Assembly: GCA_003263845.1 (NCBI GenBank)
Contig: JYJN01000025.1
Coordinates: forward strand, 1-64,000
Direction of reading: 5' to 3'
Source of the DNA: Vibrio aestivus
Lineage (GTDB): Bacteria; Pseudomonadota; Gammaproteobacteria; Enterobacterales; Vibrionaceae
DNA: 64,000 bases
Of this stretch, positions 59,282-64,000 are shown in pieces. Under the pieces are notes generated by a model. It saw only the letters and a list, made by a program, of their open reading frames with translations, made no database searches and had not been told where the DNA came from. How positions within the stretch are numbered: the first letter of the stretch is position 1; the number at the start of each line of letters is the position of its first letter. The position numbers and the translations under genes are program-made.

Positions 59282-59821
59282 ATGATTATTTACTTACACG
59301 GCTTTGATTCAACAAGCCCGGGCAACCATGAGAAAGTGCTGCAATTGCAATTCATCGACGATGATGTCCGTTTTATTAATTACAGCACTCTTCACCCTAA
59401 GCACGATATGCAGCACCTTCTTAAAGAAGTTCATAAAGTCATTGAGCAGTCTGACGATCCAAATCCACTCATTTGTGGTGTGGGGTTAGGCGGTTTCTGG
59501 TCTGAACGTATTGGCTTTTTATGTGGAATTAAGCAGGTCATTTTTAATCCCAACCTTCGCCCACAAAAGAACATGCAAGGTCGTATTGATCGACCAGAAG
59601 AGTATGAAGATATTGCGACTAAGTGTGTGGAAGAGTTTAGAACCAAGAACAAAGATCGCTGCTTAGTCATATTGTCGCGCGAAGATGAGATTCACAATAA
59701 CTCAGCGACGGCAGAAGAGCTTGAACCTTTCTATGAAGTGGTTTGGGATGAGACTCAGTCTCACAAGTTCAAAAAGATCTCTCAGCACCTTCAGGCGATG
59801 AAGGCTTTTAAAGGGTCTTAA
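59282..59821 (+). CDS. ycfP: YcfP, alpha/beta-hydrolase-like UPF0227 protein
   Basis: The 179-residue protein starts [18 protein letters not shown], and has [11 protein letters not shown] as a degenerate nucleophile elbow (Gly-Leu-Gly instead of Gly-x-Ser-x-Gly), typical of YcfP. Its exact biochemical function is unknown. It precedes ndh with a terminator between. Confidence 0.9.
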   Translation: MIIYLHGFDSTSPGNHEKVLQLQFIDDDVRFINYSTLHPKHDMQHLLKEVHKVIEQSDDPNPLICGVGLGGFWSERIGFLCGIKQVIFNPNLRPQKNMQGRIDRPEEYEDIATKCVEEFRTKNKDRCLVILSREDEIHNNSATAEELEPFYEVVWDETQSHKFKKISQHLQAMKAFKGS

Positions 59822-59846
59822 CCCTACAACTGATCTGAAAAATAAG

Positions 59847-59878
59847 CGGCCTCCATTTGGAGGCCGCTTTTCATTTTA
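59847..59878 (+). terminator. Terminator of ycfP
   Basis: AAGCGGCCTCC pairs with GGAGGCCGCTT around ATTT, followed by TTCATTTT. Confidence 0.85.
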
Positions 59879-59968
59879 AGTTCAGTAAATAGAACTACAT
59901 AGCGTCTAGCGAATAGATTGACTGCTGCTAAACCGTACAGATATTAGTGATTTGACGTGAATTGCGTG

Positions 59969-59996
59969 TTGCGAGAAAGATTTTCGCCTATATAAT
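59969..59996 (+). promoter_or_regulatory. Predicted sigma-70 promoter of ndh
   Basis: TTGCGA (59969-59974) and a perfect TATAAT (59991-59996) are 16 bases apart. It lies about 235 bases upstream of ndh, implying a long leader of about 230 bases. Confidence 0.55.
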
Positions 59997-60014
59997 GGTT
60001 TCACTATAAAAAAA

Positions 60015-60028
60015 TTGATATTTATCAA
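60015..60028. promoter_or_regulatory. FNR-type binding site before ndh
   Basis: TTGATATTTATCAA is the perfect FNR palindrome TTGAT-N4-ATCAA. It sits about 12 bases after the predicted +1 region, where it would block transcription. In E. coli ndh is repressed by FNR without oxygen. Confidence 0.7.
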
Positions 60029-60230
60029 AAAAAGTTGAGAGCGAGTAAGAAACTTGCCCATTAAGCGTAGCAATACGCATTCCAATTACGTGCAAAGCAA
60101 TTGAGTTGTGAAAGACAACCTCTAACTAAAGCGAGAAACATCGCATTAAGAATTTTTTGATTGAGCATTTTTGATTGAAGATCGGATTGCTTGGTCATGC
60201 TTAGATTATTCATTTTTGAGGATTGTTATT

Positions 60231-61520
60231 GTGACACGAATTATTGTAGTAGGCGGCGGTGCTGGTGGACTTGAATTAGCAACCAAGTTAGGCCGTACTT
60301 TAGGCCGTAAGAATCGTGCCAAAGTTACCTTGGTCGATCGTAAAGCAAGTCACTTATGGAAACCTTTGCTACACGAAGTAGCGACAGGCTCATTAGATGA
60401 AGGTGTAGACGCACTCAGTTACCGTGCTCATGCTAAAAACCATGGTTTTGAGTTCCAAATGGGCAGCCTGTCGGACATCGACCGCGAACGCAAAGTCATT
60501 GTTCTGAGTGAACTAAAAGACGATAACGGCGAGCTATTAATGCCGAGCCGCGAACTTGAGTATGACATCCTTGTTATGGCGATTGGTTCAACATCGAATG
60601 ACTTCAACACACCCGGTGTTCGCGAAAACTGTATTTTCCTTGATAGCCCAGAGCAAGCCCACCGTTTCCGTACGGAGATGAACAACCAGTTCCTTAAGCT
60701 TCATGCTAAGAAAGGCAATGGTACTGTCGATATTGCCATCGTGGGCGCAGGTGCAACCGGTGTTGAGCTATCTGCTGAACTGCATAATGCGGTGAAAGAG
60801 CTCCGTACGTATGGCTTTGGTGACTTAGATTCATCTAAGCTAAATGTAAATTTAGTCGAAGCAGGTGAGCGTATTCTTCCTGCTCTACCACCACGCATCT
60901 CAGGTGCTGCGCATCAAGAACTGACTAAGTTGGGTGTGAATGTTCGTACTGCGACTATGGTAACGGAAGCGGATAAAGATGGCCTAACCACTAAAGATGG
61001 CGAGAAAATCCCAGCGCAAATCATGGTTTGGGCGGCCGGTATTAAGGCACCAGATTTCATCAAAGACATTGCAGGTTTAGAAACCAACCGTATCAATCAG
61101 CTAGTGGTGAACGACACGCTTCAAACCACGCGTGATGAAGATATTTTTGTAATTGGTGACTTAGCACAGTGCACGCAAAAAGACGGTTCATTTGTACCAC
61201 CTCGTGCACAAGCTGCGCACCAAATGGCAAGCCGTGCGTTCAGCAATATCGTGGCAAAAATCAATGGTCGCGAACTTAAGCCTTATGTTTATGAAGACAA
61301 AGGCTCATTGGTGTCTCTAAGCCGTTTCTCAACAGTGGGTAGCCTAATGGGTAACCTAACTAAGGGTTCGATGATGATCGAGGGTCGAATCGCGCGCGTG
61401 GTTTATATTTCTCTATACCGCATGCACCAGATGGCTCTTCATGGCATGTTCAAAACGGCACTTATTATCCTTATGGGACGAATCAATCGAGTGTTGCGTC
61501 CAAACTTGAAGCTTCACTAA
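60231..61520 (+). CDS. ndh: Type II NADH dehydrogenase Ndh
   Basis: Ndh moves electrons from NADH to quinone without pumping protons. The 429-residue product has the FAD-binding [12 protein letters not shown] at the N-terminus, the NADH-binding [14 protein letters not shown] near residue 170, and the membrane-binding amphipathic tail. The GTG start at 60231 has GAGG upstream; the open frame to 60171 is not needed. Confidence 0.94.
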   Translation: MTRIIVVGGGAGGLELATKLGRTLGRKNRAKVTLVDRKASHLWKPLLHEVATGSLDEGVDALSYRAHAKNHGFEFQMGSLSDIDRERKVIVLSELKDDNGELLMPSRELEYDILVMAIGSTSNDFNTPGVRENCIFLDSPEQAHRFRTEMNNQFLKLHAKKGNGTVDIAIVGAGATGVELSAELHNAVKELRTYGFGDLDSSKLNVNLVEAGERILPALPPRISGAAHQELTKLGVNVRTATMVTEADKDGLTTKDGEKIPAQIMVWAAGIKAPDFIKDIAGLETNRINQLVVNDTLQTTRDEDIFVIGDLAQCTQKDGSFVPPRAQAAHQMASRAFSNIVAKINGRELKPYVYEDKGSLVSLSRFSTVGSLMGNLTKGSMMIEGRIARVVYISLYRMHQMALHGMFKTALIILMGRINRVLRPNLKLH

Positions 61521-61530
61521 TCAAGATTAC

Positions 61531-61563
61531 TAATGGAAAAGAGCTCTTCGGAGCTCTTTTTTT
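61531..61563 (+). terminator. Terminator of ndh
   Basis: AAAGAGCTC pairs with GAGCTCTTT around TTCG, followed by TTTTTTT. Confidence 0.85.
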
Positions 61564-61613
61564 ATGGTTTTTTTAAGTCGCTGTTTTGAACCCGCCACTT
61601 ACGCAGAGGACGA

Positions 61614-62153
61614 TTATTCTGGCGTTATCGAAAAGACCATTCCTGTTCGGGGTTTTCTGTTAAATAGGTAGCGGTTTTTTGCGGTGACTTCGTATTGTGC
61701 CCCGCAAGCCGTCGCTAGCTTTTGGCTTGGTTGGTTATCTGGATCGCAGACTACTTCTAGCCGAGTTAATCTAAGCTTAGAAAAGCAAAATTCCACTAAC
61801 GCGCTGAATGCTTCTTTGGCGTAGCCTTCCCCTTGATGTACATCGCTAACCCAATAGCCAAGACTGGCCATATTGAATGTATGGTACAACTCGTTGATGG
61901 CAACCATACCAATCAGTTTGTCATCGGATTTGCGAAAAACGCCAAAGCCATAGGCCGTCCCTTTTACCCAATTAAGCCGCGTTGCTAAAATAAACTGTTC
62001 AGCATCCTTGTGTGAAAACGCAGGTTCACACCAGTCTATCCATTGATGCAAGCTTTTGGATTGCGATACTGTCGTTGATAGTTCCCCAGCGTAGTCGGGT
62101 TGTATTAGCCGCAGGTGTAACCTTTGGGTGAAAATTTCAAAGCTTGGACTCAT
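61614..62153 (-). CDS. GNAT acetyltransferase of RimJ/RimL type
   Basis: This acetyl-CoA-dependent N-acetyltransferase may act on a ribosomal protein. The 179-residue product has R-L-H-L-R-L-I-Q near the N-terminus, L-G-Y-W-V-S-D-V-H-Q-G-E-G-Y-A-K-E-A (acetyl-CoA pyrophosphate loop, Q/R-x-x-G-x-A) and R-L-E-V-V-C-D-P-D-N-Q-P-S. Start ATG 62153 follows GGAGG by six bases; an upstream in-frame start at 62186 has no such site. It matches the position of VC1889 as I recall. Confidence 0.85.
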   Translation of the reverse strand: MSPSFEIFTQRLHLRLIQPDYAGELSTTVSQSKSLHQWIDWCEPAFSHKDAEQFILATRLNWVKGTAYGFGVFRKSDDKLIGMVAINELYHTFNMASLGYWVSDVHQGEGYAKEAFSALVEFCFSKLRLTRLEVVCDPDNQPSQKLATACGAQYEVTAKNRYLFNRKPRTGMVFSITPE

Positions 62154-62189
62154 TGATTGCCTCCATACCACTATATTGGAAAGCATATA

Positions 62190-62217
62190 TTAAAACGCCC
62201 TCGAGAGAGGGCGTTAT
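62190..62217 (-). terminator. Terminator of csiV
   Basis: On the minus strand AACGCCCTC pairs with GAGGGCGTT around a TCTC loop, followed by TTAATAT. Confidence 0.7.
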
Positions 62218-62241
62218 CGTTACGGTGTTGTATCTCGCAGA

Positions 62242-63018
62242 TTACTGCGCGACGCGACGTACCTGAATAATCATCCCCATTAACGGGTGATCTAGGAAGT
62301 GCGTTTCAGTGCTTCGCATACGACGTTTCTGGTCCATGCGATAGCTCTTCAGGAATCGCTCAATTTCAACGGTAGGCGTCACATCTTCCAAATGACCTAG
62401 CTGAACATTGCTCTCTTCAATAACACCCTCTGTGCTTGATTCTCGCTCAATAGGTGTGTCTTCCATGATGACCTTGCGTACGCTTGGAGATTTAAGGTCC
62501 AACGTTGTGTCTGCGTACAGGTAGTGTTCTACATAAATCTGTAGCTTGCCATCAAGTTCGTACAAAGGAGAAGGGATACTCTCTTCTACAATACCGTCGA
62601 GTGCCTGCGGTGCATCTTCTAAACTACGCTCGGTGCCATCTAGGTTAAAGTCTTCAGAATAGTCTTTACCAGCTTGAATTCGGAAGATTGGCGCACCAAA
62701 GCGGCCTTGGTCACCCTGACGCCAGGCCGTGTGCATTAACACGTTAAAGCCTGCGTGTTTTTTAAGAGAAGCAACTTGATCGCCGAGTTCGTATTCATCG
62801 AACGGCAGCATAGTGACGCCTTTTTTGGATCGGTAGCTGGCATCAGAAAATTGACCAACGCGCTCCATACTGATTTCTGGTTGCGTATTTGGCCAGGACT
62901 CAGAGGTTTGCTCTGCATCAACTGCGCGTTTAAAAATGATCACTTCTATATCGAATTGCCTTTGTGCCATCGATGGCAAAGAGACAAAAAATAGTAGCAG
63001 TGGGATCAATTTTTTCAT
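62242..63018 (-). CDS. csiV: CsiV-like periplasmic peptidoglycan-binding protein
   Basis: CsiV assists LpoA in activating PBP1A in V. cholerae. The 258-residue protein has a signal peptide (L-I-P-L-L-L-F-F-V-S-L-P-S-M-A), F-D-I-E-V-I-I-F-K-R-A near the N-terminus, and W-R-Q-G-D-Q-G-R-F-G-A-P in the middle. It ends D-H-P-L-M-G-M-I-I-Q-V-R. The position directly after mfd and this layout match the gene I know as csiV. Confidence 0.8.
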   Translation of the reverse strand: MKKLIPLLLFFVSLPSMAQRQFDIEVIIFKRAVDAEQTSESWPNTQPEISMERVGQFSDASYRSKKGVTMLPFDEYELGDQVASLKKHAGFNVLMHTAWRQGDQGRFGAPIFRIQAGKDYSEDFNLDGTERSLEDAPQALDGIVEESIPSPLYELDGKLQIYVEHYLYADTTLDLKSPSVRKVIMEDTPIERESSTEGVIEESNVQLGHLEDVTPTVEIERFLKSYRMDQKRRMRSTETHFLDHPLMGMIIQVRRVAQ

Positions 63019-63062
63019 TGTGACTCCATAGCAGGGAGACAGGCTCCCCTTGTAATTAATGA

Positions 63063-64000
63063 TTACCCTTTAGGTAATGTATTTTGTTTGAATTCGCCGA
63101 GCATATCTGCCACAAATTGAATTCTCTTCCTTCTGTCGGCCAATGGTACCGTAAACTTAAACTTCGTTGGGCCTTCCATTGCGAATTTTTGAGGTTGAGA
63201 TTGCAATAGTTTAACTAAATACGCTGGGTTAATGTCAGCATCAGGATAGAACTCAATGTAACCGCCTTTCTCTTGCGCTTCAATCTTCTTAACCTTGATT
63301 TGGGCCGCATCGATTTTCAGCTCAGAGATAGAGAGTAAATTTTTGGTCGCATCTGGCAAAATACCAAAGCGATCAATCAGTTCGACTTTAAGCTCAGACA
63401 GCTCATCACTACTGGTGACACTCGCAATTTGCTTGTACATCGACAGGCGAGTGTTGATGTCAGGAATGTAATCGTCTGGTAATAGCGCCGGTAAGCGCAT
63501 TTCCACTTCGGTTTGTTCGCGCAGTAGGTCATCCAGTGAAGGCTCTTTGCCCTCTTTGAGAGCTTCTACGGCTTGCTCTAGCATCTCCATATAGAGAGTG
63601 AAGCCAACCGATTGAATCTGACCACTTTGCTCATCGCCAAGTAGCTCACCTGCGCCACGAATTTCTAGATCGTGAGTAGCAAGTGTAAAGCCTGCGCCCA
63701 AGTCTTCTAGTGATGCGATAGCATCCAAGCGCTTAATCGCATCTTTAGTCATGGCTTTAGGGTGTGGCGTAAGCAAGTACGCATAAGCTTGGTGATGAGA
63801 TCGACCTACACGGCCACGCAATTGGTGTAACTGCGCAAGGCCGAGGTTATCGGCTCTGTCCATGATGATGGTATTGGCGGTTGGAACGTCGATACCCGTT
63901 TCGATGATGGTAGTACAGACCAGAAGATTGAATCTCTGGTGATAGAAGTCGTTCATAATGCGCTCAAGCTCTCTTTCACGCATTTGACCATGAGCGACGG
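63063..64000 (-). CDS. mfd: Mfd transcription-repair coupling factor, C-terminal part (cut by window edge)
   Basis: Mfd displaces stalled RNA polymerase and recruits UvrA. The visible 312 residues include helicase motifs V and VI (E-T-G-I-D-V-P-T-A-N-T-I, Q-L-H-Q-L-R-G-R-V-G-R-S) and the TRG region (L-R-G-A-G-E-L-L-G), then the C-terminal D7 domain. The frame is open beyond the right edge. It ends 44 bases upstream of csiV. Confidence 0.95.
   Translation of the reverse strand, partial: VAHGQMRERELERIMNDFYHQRFNLLVCTTIIETGIDVPTANTIIMDRADNLGLAQLHQLRGRVGRSHHQAYAYLLTPHPKAMTKDAIKRLDAIASLEDLGAGFTLATHDLEIRGAGELLGDEQSGQIQSVGFTLYMEMLEQAVEALKEGKEPSLDDLLREQTEVEMRLPALLPDDYIPDINTRLSMYKQIASVTSSDELSELKVELIDRFGILPDATKNLLSISELKIDAAQIKVKKIEAQEKGGYIEFYPDADINPAYLVKLLQSQPQKFAMEGPTKFKFTVPLADRRKRIQFVADMLGEFKQNTLPKG

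Noticed and set aside
1-64000. CRISPR arrays, tRNA or rRNA genes
   Set aside because: No regularly spaced direct repeats, no tRNA cloverleaf with a CCA end and no rRNA sequence were found on reading either strand.

Overview
This window is a 64 kb chromosomal segment of a Vibrio-type gammaproteobacterium (AT-leaning, family Vibrionaceae). The right-hand third (about 43.0-64.0 kb) is core chromosome in the order I recall from Vibrio cholerae: ald, lrp, ftsK, dsbB, nhaB, fadR, a VC1899-like CARF/nuclease, a chemoreceptor, hinT, a COG3014 lipoprotein, ycfL, lpoB, thiK, ycfP, ndh, a RimJ/RimL-like acetyltransferase, csiV and the 3' half of mfd. The left two thirds are accessory DNA dominated by a complete-looking type VI secretion system (T6SS) whose gene order resembles V. 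parahaemolyticus T6SS1.

Layout: 0-1.5 kb holds the end of an Ig-repeat surface protein and two decayed transposase remnants (IS5- and IS4-like). 1.5-7.6 kb holds small hypothetical genes, a shortened IgaA-like membrane protein, and a decayed partial copy of vasH fused to a gene fragment. 7.7-12.1 kb encodes a probable T6SS effector with MIX-like motif blocks, followed by two tandem paralogous lipoproteins that are candidate immunity proteins. 12.2-16.5 kb is vasH and clpV on the minus strand. 17.0-32.4 kb is the main plus-strand T6SS operon (hcp, vgrG, a vgrG-linked gene, a possible TIGR02270-type gene, a DUF2169 gene, a ketosynthase-like gene, ppkA kinase, tssA, tssB, tssC, tssE, tssF, tssG). 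32.5-37.7 kb is a minus-strand operon (ImpA-N/TM protein, tssM, AsnC-type regulator). 38.3-43.0 kb is a plus-strand operon (OMP, FHA/tagH, tssJ, tssK, tssL).

Regulation visible in the DNA: a well-spaced sigma-54 (-24/-12) promoter lies just upstream of hcp, matching the bacterial enhancer-binding protein VasH. Hairpin terminators or attenuators sit after hcp and after tssC, possibly setting the high stoichiometry of the tube and sheath proteins. The ndh promoter carries a perfect FNR palindrome. The leader of nhaB can form mutually exclusive helices, which is a possible undescribed RNA regulator.

A major caveat is that about twenty genes, including the essential ftsK and most T6SS genes, are broken by single-base indels, mostly in short homopolymers. 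The pattern is that of pyrosequencing or ion-semiconductor errors rather than pseudogenes. I therefore annotate these as single full-length genes and say where the frame changes.
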